From NCBI GenBank assembly GCA_001770575.1, contig MERK01000042.1, forward strand, positions 1-42,863: a DNA stretch of 42,863 nucleotides, written 5' to 3'. Positions 1 through 10,625 of this stretch are shown here, one piece after another. The notes below the pieces were generated by a model, which had not been told where the DNA came from, did no database searches, and saw only the letters and a program-made list of their open reading frames with translations. A program made the position numbers and the translations under genes. This DNA comes from Betaproteobacteria bacterium RIFCSPLOWO2_12_FULL_64_23. GTDB taxonomy: Bacteria; Pseudomonadota; Gammaproteobacteria; Burkholderiales; SG8-39. Numbering within the stretch: position 1 is the first letter of the stretch; the number at the start of each line of letters is the position of its first letter.

Positions 1-5
1 CGCGA

Positions 6-1421
6 TCAGCTGCTGTAATACATGTCGAACTCGAGCGGATGGGTGGTCATGCGGAACCTCGTGACCTCTTCCATTTTGAGTGCGCTATAGGCATCGAGCA
101 AGCTCTCGGAGAATACGCCGCCGCGAGTCAGAAACTCGCGGTCCTTCGCCAGATGCTCCAGCGCCATTTCCAGCGAAGAACAGACATTCGGCACTTTCTT
201 CGCCTGAGAGGCCGGCAGATCGTACAGGTTCTTGTCGATCGGATCCCCGGGGTGGATTTTGTTCTGCACGCCGTCCAGGCCGGCCATCAGCATCGCTGCG
301 AAGGCGAGATAAGGATTGGCCATCGGGTCGGGGAAACGCACTTCGACGCGGCGCCCCTTGGGGTTGGTTGCGTACGGAATGCGGCAGGCCGCCGAGCGGT
401 TACGCGACGAATAAGCGAGGTTGATCGGCGCCTCGAAACCGGGCACCAGTCGCTTGTACGAGTTGGTACCGGGGTTGGTGATGGCGTTCAGGGCCTTGGC
501 GTGCTTGATAATGCCGCCGATGTAGTACAGGGCAAAATCCGACAGACCGGCGTATTTGTTGCCGGCGAACATATTTTCACCGCCCTTCCACACCGACTGG
601 TGCACATGCATGCCGGAACCATTGTCGCCGACTACGGGCTTGGGCATGAAGGTGGCGGTCTTGCCATAGGAGTGAGCGACATTCCACACCGTGTACTTGA
701 GAATCTGCAGCCAGTCGGCGCGCTTGACCAGTTTTTCAAACTTGGTCCCGATTTCGCATTGACCGGGCGCGGCCACTTCGTGGTGGTGAACCTCAACCTC
801 CACGCCCTGCTGCTCCATCGCCAGACACATGGCATTGCGTATGTCGTGCAGCGTATCCACCGGCGGCACCGGAAAGTAACCGCCTTTCACCGGCGCGCGG
901 TGGGCCATGTTGCCGCCTTCATATTCCTTGCCGCTTGACCAGGGCGCCTCTTCGGAGTCTATTTTCACGAAACAGCCGGACATGTCAACGTTCCAAGTCA
1001 CGGAATCAAAAATGAAAAACTCTGGCTCTGGACCGAAGTAGGCGGTGTCGCCCAGACCCGTGGATTTAAGGTAGGCTTCGGCGCGTTTGGCAAGCGACCG
1101 CGGGTCGCGCTCATAGCCCTTGCCGTCGGAAGGCTCGACCACATCGCAGGTGATGTTGAGTACGGTTTCGTCGGTGAACGGATCCAGGCGCGCGGTATCG
1201 GCTTCAGGCATGAGCAGCATGTCGGAGGCTTCTATCCCTTTCCAGCCGGCGATCGACGAGCCGTCGAAGGCGTGACCGTCTTCGAACTTTTCCATGGTGA
1301 ACTGTTTGGCCGGAACCGATACGTGCTGTTCCTTGCCGCGGGTGTCGGTGAAGCGCAAATCGACGAACTTCACCTCCTTGTCCTTGATCTGTTTCAATAC
1401 GTCGGCCTGGGATATAGCCAT
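6..1421 (-). CDS. glnA: Glutamine synthetase type I
   Basis: Cytoplasmic glutamine synthetase (glutamate + NH3 + ATP to glutamine), the central ammonium-assimilation enzyme. At 471 residues it has the normal GSI length of about 469. Visible GSI hallmarks are FDGSSIAGW near residue 52, the glutamate/ATP-site block with HHHEVA and [10 protein letters not shown], and the C-terminal NLYDLP, whose Tyr (about residue 400) is the adenylylation target of GlnE in this class. The start has a strong GAGGAG Shine-Dalgarno sequence 6 bases upstream. The gene lies downstream of uppP on the same strand but has its own sigma-54/NtrC control region in the 210-base gap, so nitrogen control at both transcription and enzyme level is expected. 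The stop is 5 bases from the window edge. Confidence 0.98.
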   Translation of the reverse strand: MAISQADVLKQIKDKEVKFVDLRFTDTRGKEQHVSVPAKQFTMEKFEDGHAFDGSSIAGWKGIEASDMLLMPEADTARLDPFTDETVLNITCDVVEPSDGKGYERDPRSLAKRAEAYLKSTGLGDTAYFGPEPEFFIFDSVTWNVDMSGCFVKIDSEEAPWSSGKEYEGGNMAHRAPVKGGYFPVPPVDTLHDIRNAMCLAMEQQGVEVEVHHHEVAAPGQCEIGTKFEKLVKRADWLQILKYTVWNVAHSYGKTATFMPKPVVGDNGSGMHVHQSVWKGGENMFAGNKYAGLSDFALYYIGGIIKHAKALNAITNPGTNSYKRLVPGFEAPINLAYSSRNRSAACRIPYATNPKGRRVEVRFPDPMANPYLAFAAMLMAGLDGVQNKIHPGDPIDKNLYDLPASQAKKVPNVCSSLEMALEHLAKDREFLTRGGVFSESLLDAYSALKMEEVTRFRMTTHPLEFDMYYSS

Positions 1422-1479
1422 TTATATCTCCTCAACTAGCGGTTAATGACAATAGATTGCGGATAACGGAGGGTAGTAC

Positions 1480-1495
1480 AGCAGAAAACATGCCA
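1480..1495 (-). promoter_or_regulatory. Sigma-54 (-24/-12) promoter of glnA
   Basis: Read on the minus strand the site is TGGCATGTTTTCTGCT. It fits the sigma-54 consensus TGGCACG-N4-TTGCW with the invariant GG (1494-1493) and GC (1482-1481) at the exact required spacing. The predicted start is near 1470, giving a leader of about 49 bases before the glnA ATG at 1421. Two NtrC-like sites lie 98 and 127 bases upstream of that start, the layout known for enteric glnA. Confidence 0.8.
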
Positions 1496-1560
1496 TCCGA
1501 CGAAATGCGAGCACAGCATTGTGCCATAAGCGAAGTCTGATTGTGAACATGGGCAACGCC

Positions 1561-1576
1561 GCCCTCCTTTGGTGCA
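1561..1576. promoter_or_regulatory. NtrC-binding site (weaker second site)
   Basis: On the minus strand it reads TGCACCAAAGGAGGGC: a perfect TGCACCA half-site with a degenerate second half (about 11 of 16 matches). Its centre is 29 bases from the strong site, close to three helical turns, which would let two NtrC dimers oligomerise. The call rests mostly on position beside the strong site. Confidence 0.5.
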
Positions 1577-1589
1577 AACAACGATTGTC

Positions 1590-1605
1590 TGCACCAACCT
1601 TGTGC
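1590..1605. promoter_or_regulatory. NtrC-binding site (strong)
   Basis: TGCACCAACCTTGTGC matches the enteric glnA NtrC site TGCACCAACATGGTGC at 14 of 16 positions. It sits about 127 bases upstream of the predicted sigma-54 start and 27 bases past the uppP stop. It is probably the high-affinity half of a two-site NtrC enhancer. Confidence 0.72.
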
Positions 1606-1631
1606 GTTCCTGCGCCGCGCAGTGGGGACAC

Positions 1632-2456
1632 TCAGCCTCGCGACCAATTCACCAGACCGCTATAGGCGGTGCCCAACACCACCAGTCCGAAAGCGATGCG
1701 GTACCAGGCAAACGGCGTGAAATCGTGGTTTGAGATGTAGCGCAGCAGCCAGCGCACACACAGAAACGCGGAAACGAAGGCGGAGACGAACCCGACGCTC
1801 CACATTCCCCAGTCATCGAGCGAGAGCAGCGCGCGCTCCCGGTATAGCTCATAGGCGGAGGCAGCGAACAGCGTCGGGATGGCGAGAAAAAACGAGAACT
1901 CGGTCGCGGCTTTGCGCGACAGGCCGAACAGCAATCCGCCGATGATGGTGGCGCCGGAACGGGAGGTGCCGGGAATCAGCGCAAACGCCTGGGCGATGCC
2001 CAGCTTCAGCGCATCGGTCCAGCGCAGGTCCTCCACCTCGCGGATGCGCACCGTGTGTTCGCGCTTTTCCGCCCACAGGATAATGAAGCCGCCGATGATG
2101 AACGCCAGCGCCACCGGCAGCGGATGAAACAGCTGCGCCTTGATCGTTTTTCCGAACGCCAGGCCGAGCACTGCGAGCGGCACAAAGGCGACGGCGAGGT
2201 TTAGCGCGAAGCGCTGCGCCTCGCGCTGCGAGCCGAGGCCCGAGATCACGGCGGCGAGCTTGACCCGGTATTCCCAGCACACCGCGAGAATGGCGCCGCA
2301 CTGGATCACGATCTCGAACAGTTTGCCCTTTTCGTCGTTGAAACCGAGCAGATCGCCGGCGAGGATGAGATGGCCGGTGCTCGATACCGGCAGGAATTCG
2401 GTGAAGCCTTCGACCACCCCGAGTATCAGCGCTTTGATGAGCACGACCAGATCCAT
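1632..2456 (-). CDS. uppP: Undecaprenyl-diphosphatase (bacitracin resistance protein)
   Basis: Integral membrane phosphatase that recycles undecaprenyl diphosphate to the monophosphate carrier lipid needed for peptidoglycan and glycan export. With the start at 2456 the protein is 274 residues, the usual UppP/BacA size, and begins [18 protein letters not shown] longer in-frame start at 2561 would add 35 unrelated residues and is not preferred. The two catalytic motifs are present: [14 protein letters not shown] (16-29) and PGTSRSG (162-168), separated by several hydrophobic helices. It lies between thiC and glnA on the same strand, with no terminator visible before the glnA promoter. Confidence 0.95.
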   Translation of the reverse strand: MDLVVLIKALILGVVEGFTEFLPVSSTGHLILAGDLLGFNDEKGKLFEIVIQCGAILAVCWEYRVKLAAVISGLGSQREAQRFALNLAVAFVPLAVLGLAFGKTIKAQLFHPLPVALAFIIGGFIILWAEKREHTVRIREVEDLRWTDALKLGIAQAFALIPGTSRSGATIIGGLLFGLSRKAATEFSFFLAIPTLFAASAYELYRERALLSLDDWGMWSVGFVSAFVSAFLCVRWLLRYISNHDFTPFAWYRIAFGLVVLGTAYSGLVNWSRG

Positions 2457-2551
2457 GGGCCGGATTGTAAGCGCTGGCGGCGACCCACATGCGTCAGGGC
2501 AGAAAAAATATGCGCCCGCCTGCCGTCCCCGCGTCGCCCCTTGCGGCTGAT

Positions 2552-2579
2552 ACGGAAACAACGGCGCGTGTGCGCGCCG
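2552..2579 (-). terminator. Probable intrinsic terminator of thiC
   Basis: On the minus strand a hairpin of CGGCGCG, loop CACA, CGCGCCG (7 perfect pairs) is followed by TTGTTT. It lies 23 bases past the thiC stop and before uppP, so it could separate the two transcripts. The T-tract is short and interrupted, so strength is uncertain. Confidence 0.5.
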
Positions 2580-2601
2580 CTCTCACCTACGAAAAAAGCG
2601 C

Positions 2602-4931
<2,330 letters not shown>

Positions 4932-4968
4932 TCATCTTTGTCAAATAACCTGCGTGAGCTGATCCGCC

Positions 4969-5631
4969 ATGTCTGCGATGAACGTCGAACAAGCCCGTTT
5001 GAACATGATCGAGCGTCAAATCCGCCCGTGGGAGGTGCTCGATCAGGAAGTGCTGGACCTGCTCTACGCGGTCAAGCGCGAGGATTTCGTGCCTCCCGCC
5101 TACCGCATGCTCGCCTTCTCCGATCTGGAGATCCCCATAGGCCAGGGCGAGCGCATGTGGCAGCCCAAGCTGGAGGCGCGTGTGTTGCAGGAACTGGCGG
5201 TGAAACCGACCGACCAGGTGCTGGAAATCGGTACGGGTTCCGGCTATTTCACGGCGCTGCTGGCACACCGCGCGCAGCATGTCTATAGCGTGGAAATCCA
5301 CCCGGAACTGAAAGCATCGGGCGAGGCCAGCCTGCGCCGCGCGGGCGTGGCCAATGTGACCGTGGAGCTCGGCGATGGAGCGCGCGGCTGGACCAAACAC
5401 GCGCCCTACGACATCATCGTGCTCACCGGCTCGACACCGGTGCTGCCGCAACAGCTGTTGCAGCAGATGAAGACCGGCGCGCGCATGTTCGCCGTGGTCG
5501 GCAACCCGCCGGTGATGGCGGCGCGACTCATCACCTGCACCGGCGAGGGTGTCCATAACGCCATCGATCTGCTGGAAACGCGAATTGCGCCGCTCACGAA
5601 TGCGCTCGCGGGCGAGCGCTTCAGCTTCTGA
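4969..5631 (+). CDS. pcm: Protein-L-isoaspartate O-methyltransferase family protein
   Basis: SAM-dependent methyltransferase of the PCMT family; the classical role is repair of isoaspartyl damage in proteins. The 220 residues match family length. SAM motif I is VLEIGTGSGYF (84-94), followed by VYSVEIHPEL and GDGARGW. The substrate-side block normally reads like PIG-G-(T)ISQP; here it is IPIGQGERMWQP, so the Ser is replaced by Trp and substrate range may differ. Start alternatives are 4969 and 4978 (in frame, three codons apart). It is the first gene of a tight run with the rhodanese (2-base gap) and tolC, behind a CRP-type promoter. I am sure of the fold, less of isoaspartyl activity. Confidence 0.88.
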   Translation: MSAMNVEQARLNMIERQIRPWEVLDQEVLDLLYAVKREDFVPPAYRMLAFSDLEIPIGQGERMWQPKLEARVLQELAVKPTDQVLEIGTGSGYFTALLAHRAQHVYSVEIHPELKASGEASLRRAGVANVTVELGDGARGWTKHAPYDIIVLTGSTPVLPQQLLQQMKTGARMFAVVGNPPVMAARLITCTGEGVHNAIDLLETRIAPLTNALAGERFSF

Positions 5632-5633
5632 CC

Positions 5634-5957
5634 ATGACGCAGATCACGCCGCAGCTGCTGCAGCAATGGCTGGCCGACAACGGACGCAAGCCGCCGGTTC
5701 TGCTCGACGTGCGCGAGCCCTGGGAACACCGGACCTGCCGCATCGAGGGGTCCGTGCTGGCGCCGATGAACACCATTGCGGCGCGAGCGCAGAACCTCGA
5801 TCCCGACACCGATACCGTAGTCATCTGCCATCACGGGGTGCGCAGTTTTCAGGTAGGCCTGTTTCTGGAGCGCAACGGCTTTTCCAATCTGTACAACCTC
5901 CAGGGCGGGGTGAATGCCTGGGCCGACCAGGTCGAACCCTCGATGCCCCGATATTGA
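5634..5957 (+). CDS. Single-domain rhodanese-like sulfurtransferase
   Basis: A 107-residue single rhodanese domain, probably cytoplasmic, as no signal peptide or membrane segment is seen. LLDVREPWEH (23-32) is the CH2A-type region. The active loop is CHHGVRS with Cys65 as the likely persulfide nucleophile, six-residue loop geometry typical of sulfur rather than phosphate chemistry. The C-terminal NLYNLQGGVNAWA is also family-typical. It starts 2 bases after the pcm stop and ends 7 bases before tolC, so it is translated from the same message. The physiological sulfur donor and acceptor are not indicated by the sequence. Confidence 0.9.
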   Translation: MTQITPQLLQQWLADNGRKPPVLLDVREPWEHRTCRIEGSVLAPMNTIAARAQNLDPDTDTVVICHHGVRSFQVGLFLERNGFSNLYNLQGGVNAWADQVEPSMPRY

Positions 5958-5964
5958 GCCCAAC

Positions 5965-7293
5965 ATGAAACGACACGCGATTTTCCTCGCCATACTTGCG
6001 TTCAGCCAGCCGCTCGCCGCGGCGGATTTGCTGCAGACCTACCGCGAGGCGCGTGCCAATGACCCGGCATATGCCTCGGCGCGGGCCGCGCGCGACGCGG
6101 GGCGCGAAAGCCTGCCGCAGGGGCTGGCGCTGTTGCTGCCGACGATAAGTGCCAGCGCGTACACCCAGATGAACGACATCGACATCGATTTCCGTGACGC
6201 GGCGCCTTCGTCGAAGCGCGAAGGCAACACCAACGGCTACAGCGTGTCGCTGACGCAGCCCTTGTTCAACTGGCAGAGCATCGTTCTGTATAAGGAAGCC
6301 GGCTTCAAGGTGGCCCAGGCCGAAGCGGTTTTCGGGCAAGCCGCGCAGGACCTGATCGTGCGCGTGGCCCAGGCGTATTTCGACGTGCTCGCGTCCCAGG
6401 ACAGCCTGGCTTTCATCCAGGCGCAAAAGACGGCCATCTCGGAGCAGCTGGCGCAGGCGAAGCGCAACTTCGAGGTGGGCACCGCCACCATCACCGACAC
6501 GCACGAGGCGCAGGCGCGTTTCGACCTTTCCGCCAGCCAGGAAATCGCCGCGCAGAGCGACCTCGAAATCAAGAAGAGCGCGCTGCAGCAGATCATCGGC
6601 AAGTTTCCCGACAGGCTTGCCCCGCTCAAACCGTTGACCGAACTCAGCCCGCCCACGCCCCATGCGATGGAGCAGTGGGTAGCCAGCGCCGAAGACCGGA
6701 GTTTCGCGGTGCGCATACAGCAGGCCGCGCTGGAAATCGCCTCGCGCGAGATCGAGCGCAGCCGCGCCGGCCACTATCCTTCACTTAATTTGGTGGGCAG
6801 CTATGGCAGCAACTCCGCCGGCATCAGCACCGCCGGCACGGTGAGTCTGGGCACGGACAGCACCAGCCGCAGCATCGGATTGCAGCTGGCGATCCCCCTG
6901 TATGCCGGCGGCGGTGTCAACTCGCTGGTGCGGCAGGCCCTGGCGAATCGGGAGAAGGCGCGCCAGGACCTGGAGACTGCGCGCCGCAGCGCAGCGCAGG
7001 CGGCGCGCCAGGCCTACCTCGGCGTCACCAGCGGCATGGCGCAGGTGAGCGCGCTGGAGCAGGCGCTGGTTTCCAGCCAGAGCGCCCTTGATTCGAACAA
7101 ACTCGGTTACGAGGTGGGCGTGCGCATTAATATCGACGTGCTGAACGCGCAGCAGCAGCTGTTCTCCACCAAGCGCGACCTGTCCAAAGCGCGCTACGAC
7201 ACGCTGCTGAACGGGCTCAAGCTGAAATCCGCGTCGGGAACGCTGACCGAGGAAGACCTGGAAGCGGTCAACCGCCTGCTGGGCAGCGATTAG
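5965..7293 (+). CDS. tolC: TolC family outer-membrane efflux channel
   Basis: Trimeric outer-membrane exit duct for type I secretion and tripartite efflux. The start at 5965 (MKRHAIFLAIL) gives 442 residues with a cleavable signal peptide ending near SQPLAAA, and then LLQTYREARANDPAYASARA, the standard TolC opening. Two internally related halves are visible, each with long heptad-rich helices and beta stretches (for example SLTQPLFNWQ and LQLAIPLYAGG, the two equivalent strand motifs). It is the last gene of the pcm-rhodanese-tolC unit. No membrane fusion or pump genes are beside it, so it probably serves several systems encoded elsewhere. Confidence 0.95.
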   Translation: MKRHAIFLAILAFSQPLAAADLLQTYREARANDPAYASARAARDAGRESLPQGLALLLPTISASAYTQMNDIDIDFRDAAPSSKREGNTNGYSVSLTQPLFNWQSIVLYKEAGFKVAQAEAVFGQAAQDLIVRVAQAYFDVLASQDSLAFIQAQKTAISEQLAQAKRNFEVGTATITDTHEAQARFDLSASQEIAAQSDLEIKKSALQQIIGKFPDRLAPLKPLTELSPPTPHAMEQWVASAEDRSFAVRIQQAALEIASREIERSRAGHYPSLNLVGSYGSNSAGISTAGTVSLGTDSTSRSIGLQLAIPLYAGGGVNSLVRQALANREKARQDLETARRSAAQAARQAYLGVTSGMAQVSALEQALVSSQSALDSNKLGYEVGVRINIDVLNAQQQLFSTKRDLSKARYDTLLNGLKLKSASGTLTEEDLEAVNRLLGSD

Positions 7294-7306
7294 AGCCACG
7301 GTGCCC

Positions 7307-7496
7307 GAGCTTGCGCGGACGGCGTCCCGTCCGCGCCGATCGGCGATTGTGCACGGATGAAAAGCGCATCCGCGCACAATCGCCGATCTTGTATGAAAAC
7401 AACCGCAAGCGTTAGGTGTTTTTAACAATAACCGTGTTTTTCGTGCGGATACGCTTTTCATCCGCGCGGAAAACACGGTTGGCGCGCGGAGCGCGC
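7307..7496. repeat. Two-module hairpin element, copy 1
   Basis: Four hairpins in the gap between the convergent genes tolC and waaA. H1: GCGCGGACGG/CCGTCCGCGC (7313-7336). H2: 22-pair stem with one mismatch, starting GATCGGCGATTGTGC, loop AAAAGCG (7338-7388). H3: 21-pair stem with two G-T wobbles, starting AACCGTGTTTT (7430-7480). H4: GCGCGC-GGA-GCGCGC (7482-7496). H1-H2 and H3-H4 are each joined by a single base; 41 bases lie between the two pairs. H2 and H3 share the same core (GGATGAAAAGCG) in opposite orientation. The same modules recur at 36881-37075 in the order H3-H4, H1-H2. This resembles REP/BIME-type intergenic repeats; the hairpins could also end both convergent transcripts. Confidence 0.9.
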
Positions 7497-7509
7497 AATG
7501 CCTGTGTAT

Positions 7510-8769
7510 CTACACCGGCGGCAGCAACCGCTCGCAAATCGCCAGATTGCGCGCCGTTGCGCCTTGGTGCGCGCGGCTGAAAGCAAGTGCTGCCTGCGAC
7601 ATGCGCGCCAGAGTCGGCGGATTCGAGAGCAGCTGTTCCGCCCGCTCTGCCAGTATGGGCGCGTCGGCGACCTCGATTGCGGCGCCCGCCGCCACCGCCA
7701 GCCTCGAGGCCTCGGCAAAATTGTACATATGCGGCCCGAACATGAGCGGGCGGCCGACGGCGCAGGCCTCGATCAGGTTCTGTCCGCCGTAAGGCAGCAG
7801 GCTGCCGCCGATGAAGGCCAGATCGCAGGCGGCGTAGTAGGCCGCCATTTCCCCCATGCTGTCGCCAAGGAGCACGCGGCAATCGGCCGACACGGCGCGA
7901 TTGTCGCTGCGGCGCGCATAACGTAGTGCGCGCTGTTCCAGCACCGTCGCGACCTCGCCGAAGCGCTGCGGATGTCGCGGCACCAACAGCAGCAACAGAC
8001 CCTCGACGCGGATGCGCGCCAGAGCATCCAAGACCAGCGCTTCCTCGCCTTCGCGCGTACTCGCCGCCAGCAGCACCGGTCGCTGACCGATGCGCTGCTT
8101 CAGCTCTGCACCCAGGACCAGCAGCCGCGGTGCCAGGGCGACATCAAACTTGAGATTGCCCGTTACCTCGACCCCCTGTGCACCCAGGCGCTCAAGGCGT
8201 TCGGCATCCTCGCGCGTTTGGGCGCTGACCGCCGCCAGGCGGGTGAGCGCGGCGCGGGTCAACGGCGCCGCCCGCTGGTAGCCGCGCGCCGATTTTTCCG
8301 ACAGGCGCGCGTTGGCAAGGAGCAGGGGCACGCCCCGCCGCGCGCAGCCCTCGACCAGATTGAACCAGATTTCGGTTTCCATGAGGATGCCCAGGCGCGG
8401 CCTGAAGCGCGTCAGAAAGCGCGCCACGGCTCCAGGATAATCGTAGGGCAGGTAGACGATCGTCGCCGCATCACCGAAGAGTTGCTGCGCGGTCTCGCGC
8501 CCGGTGGGCGTCATTTGCGTGAGCAGCAGTTCATGCCCGGAATAGCGGGCGGCCAGCGCGCGCGCGAGCGGTTCCGCAGCGCGCGTTTCGCCCACCGACA
8601 CTGCATGCAACCAGATCACCGGCCGCGCGGGCCTCACCTGATACCAGCCGAAGCGCTCGCCGATGTGCTCGCGGTAGCCGGGTTGACGCCGGCCGCGCCA
8701 CCACAGGTGCATCAATGCCCAGGGGAACAGCAACCACAGCAGCAGCCGATAGCCGATGCGCCAGATCAC
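7510..8769 (-). CDS. waaA: 3-deoxy-D-manno-octulosonic acid (Kdo) transferase
   Basis: GT30 inner-membrane enzyme that adds Kdo from CMP-Kdo to lipid IVA. The 419 residues match the family. An N-terminal hydrophobic anchor (about 7-22, LLLWLLFPWAL) is followed by the donor-side block with the catalytic Glu61 in VSVGETRAAEPL, then LMETEIWFNLV and the C-terminal GGSLLPYGGQNLIEA. It overlaps the waaC stop by 4 bases (ATGA), so the two inner-core genes are co-translated in the order waaC-waaA. Whether it adds one or two Kdo residues cannot be told from sequence. Confidence 0.97.
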   Translation of the reverse strand: MIWRIGYRLLLWLLFPWALMHLWWRGRRQPGYREHIGERFGWYQVRPARPVIWLHAVSVGETRAAEPLARALAARYSGHELLLTQMTPTGRETAQQLFGDAATIVYLPYDYPGAVARFLTRFRPRLGILMETEIWFNLVEGCARRGVPLLLANARLSEKSARGYQRAAPLTRAALTRLAAVSAQTREDAERLERLGAQGVEVTGNLKFDVALAPRLLVLGAELKQRIGQRPVLLAASTREGEEALVLDALARIRVEGLLLLLVPRHPQRFGEVATVLEQRALRYARRSDNRAVSADCRVLLGDSMGEMAAYYAACDLAFIGGSLLPYGGQNLIEACAVGRPLMFGPHMYNFAEASRLAVAAGAAIEVADAPILAERAEQLLSNPPTLARMSQAALAFSRAHQGATARNLAICERLLPPV

Positions 8770-9737
8770 GCCTGGCCTCCGCCAACGACTCCGTGTAACG
8801 CGGCCAGCACCTCGGCCACCTCGGGGACCATCTCCCTATCGCCGAGGTTGCGCACGCGCGCGCCCGGACCGGCGCATACGCCGGTGAGTCCGGGCTGCGT
8901 GCCGCAGTAAAGCGCCACCACCGGACGGCCCAGGGCAGCGGCCAGATGGGTCAAGCCGGTATCGACGCCGATCACCGCCTGCGCGCCGGCGAGCACGCCG
9001 GCAATGCCGAGCATGTCGAGTACGGGTGGCACGATCGCGGCAGGCAGCGCGCGCGCAATGCGCTCGCTGCGAGCGTGCTCGGCAGCATCGCCCCAGGGCA
9101 GCATCAGCGCGTAGCCCTGCCGTGCGAGTTCATCCCCGAGCTGAACCCATGCCGGCTCCGGCCATAACTTGTCGGCGCGGCTGGTCGCGTGCAGCAGCAC
9201 GCAGTAGGGCCGGGGCTCGATTGGCCCGGCACCCGGGGGCAGGGCGATGCCGTAGTCCAGCGCAGCCGGCAGTTCGTAGCCCAGCGCCAGGGCGGCGAGG
9301 CGCCGGTTGCGCGCGACTGCGTGCAAATCGCGCGGCACCAGGTGCGCGACGTCGTAGAACTTCGCCGCCAGCGGCTCGCGCGCGCTAGCGCCGGCATAAC
9401 CGTGGCGCGTGCCCGAGGCCGCCTGCGCCAGGAGCGCGCTCTTGATCAAACCCTGGGTGTCGATGACACAGTCGTAGCGCATGCCGGACAGCGCATGGCG
9501 GAACTGGCCGAACTCGCGCCAGTGCGCCGGCTTGAGCACATTCCCGCGCCAGCGCCGCAGCGCCACCGCAATCGCCCGGTGCACGCCCGGATGCATGCCG
9601 ACGATGTCGCGATAGGCCTCCTCCACCACCCAATCGATGCGTGCGCCTTGGAAACGCGCGCGGATGTCGCTCACCACTGGCAGGTTGTGCACCACGTCGC
9701 CGAGCGAGGAAGTCTTGATGAGCAGAATATTGGGCAT
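8766..9737 (-). CDS. waaC: Lipopolysaccharide heptosyltransferase I
   Basis: GT9 cytoplasmic/peripheral enzyme adding the first L,D-heptose to Kdo2-lipid A from ADP-heptose. The 323 residues include the N-terminal signature LLIKTSSLGDVVHNLPVVSDI (4-24) and the donor-site GVDTGLTHLAAALGRP near residue 257, both diagnostic of WaaC. It is transcribed away from the WaaE-like GT2, with a shared promoter region between them, and feeds directly into waaA by a 4-base ATGA overlap. Confidence 0.96.
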   Translation of the reverse strand: MPNILLIKTSSLGDVVHNLPVVSDIRARFQGARIDWVVEEAYRDIVGMHPGVHRAIAVALRRWRGNVLKPAHWREFGQFRHALSGMRYDCVIDTQGLIKSALLAQAASGTRHGYAGASAREPLAAKFYDVAHLVPRDLHAVARNRRLAALALGYELPAALDYGIALPPGAGPIEPRPYCVLLHATSRADKLWPEPAWVQLGDELARQGYALMLPWGDAAEHARSERIARALPAAIVPPVLDMLGIAGVLAGAQAVIGVDTGLTHLAAALGRPVVALYCGTQPGLTGVCAGPGARVRNLGDREMVPEVAEVLAALHGVVGGGQA

Positions 9738-9758
9738 GGCTTGGGAATGCGGCGGGCT

Positions 9759-9790
9759 TTGTTAGAATGCAGCCAGCCGCAAATTATAAG
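9759..9790. promoter_or_regulatory. Divergent promoter region, waaC / WaaE-like GT2
   Basis: On the minus strand a TATAAT -10 (9788-9783) would start waaC mRNA near 9776, about 38 bases before its ATG. On the plus strand TTGTTA (9759-9764) and AATTAT/TATAAG (9782-9790) could drive the GT2 gene. The two -10 elements overlap, so firing in one direction should interfere with the other. The -35 elements are weak. Confidence 0.4.
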
Positions 9791-9802
9791 GTATTCGATC
9801 CC

Positions 9803-10555
9803 TTGTCCTCTCAGCCATTGTCCGTCGTCATCGTTACGAAGAACGCCGCCACCCAGCTCGCCGCCTGCCTGGACAGCGCGTCCTTCGCCGACGAGATGCT
9901 GGTGATCGACTCGGGCTCGAGCGACGGCACCGCCGAACTCGCCGGGCAGCGCGGCGCCCGCGTGATGCAGAAGGAGTGGCTCGGTTTCGGCCGGCAGAAA
10001 CAGTTCGCGGTCGAAGCCGCGCGCCATGACTGGGTGCTGTGCCTGGACGCCGATGAGCGCGTGAGCGAGCCCTTGCGCGCGAGCATCCTGGCGGCGCTGG
10101 CCATGCCCGCGGCGCGGGCCTATGCCATGGCGCGCTGCAATCGATTCATGGGCCGCTGGCTCAGGCATGGCGAGGGTTATCCGGACTGGAGCCTGCGCCT
10201 GTTCGACCGGCGGCATGCGCGCTGGAGCGATGATCCGGTGCACGAAAAGGTGCTCACCGAGGCGCCGGTGACGCGCATCGGGGGCGACCTGCTGCATGAC
10301 TCGGCCGAGACGCTCGAGAGCTATCTCAACAAGCAGAACCGCTATACCAGCCTGCAGGCCGAAGCCTTGTTCAAGGCGGGAACACGGGCCGGCGTGGCGC
10401 AACTGCTGCTGTCGCCGCTGCTGCGCTTCGCCAAATTCTATTTCCTGCGTCTGGGTTTTCTCGACGGCACCGCCGGCCTGGTGCATATCGCCATCGGTTG
10501 CTGCAACAGCTTTCACAAATACGCCAAGCTGATGGCGCTGCAGCGCGGCAGTTGA
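9803..10555 (+). CDS. Glycosyltransferase family 2, WaaE/KdtX-like
   Basis: GT-A fold glycosyltransferase similar to WaaE/KdtX proteins that add glucose to inner-core heptose. Typical blocks are LSVVIVTKNAATQL at the N-terminus, DSGSSDGT, KEWLGFGRQKQF, LCLDADERVSEPL (DxD-type metal site) and the C-terminal KFYFLRLGFLDG stretch that associates with the membrane. I chose the TTG start at 9803 (250 residues) because the family begins at this point and because the in-frame ATG at 9767 lies inside the putative divergent promoter and has no ribosome site; the longer form cannot be excluded. It faces away from waaC, as expected for a core-assembly gene. Confidence 0.9.
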   Translation: MSSQPLSVVIVTKNAATQLAACLDSASFADEMLVIDSGSSDGTAELAGQRGARVMQKEWLGFGRQKQFAVEAARHDWVLCLDADERVSEPLRASILAALAMPAARAYAMARCNRFMGRWLRHGEGYPDWSLRLFDRRHARWSDDPVHEKVLTEAPVTRIGGDLLHDSAETLESYLNKQNRYTSLQAEALFKAGTRAGVAQLLLSPLLRFAKFYFLRLGFLDGTAGLVHIAIGCCNSFHKYAKLMALQRGS

Positions 10556-10625
10556 CGCATGCCGGATATCCTCGCGCCGCGCTCGCGGGAACACAAGCCA
10601 AACACAGCCAGGCATTTCAACTCAC

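Noticed and set aside
1511-1526. A second -24/-12-like sequence, TGGCACAATGCTGTGC, on the minus strand
   Set aside because: The -24 half is better than in the chosen site, but GG and GC are one base too far apart, and sigma-54 does not tolerate that. The site at 1480-1495 has exact spacing.
1432-1647. Small minus-strand frames (62-71 codons) over the glnA control region
   Set aside because: They coincide with the NtrC and sigma-54 sites and have no ribosome site or recognisable protein sequence.
7294-7509. Reading the tolC-waaA gap simply as a bidirectional terminator
   Set aside because: The hairpins may stop transcription, but the same modules recur between priA and argS, two genes in the same direction, so they are a repeat element first.
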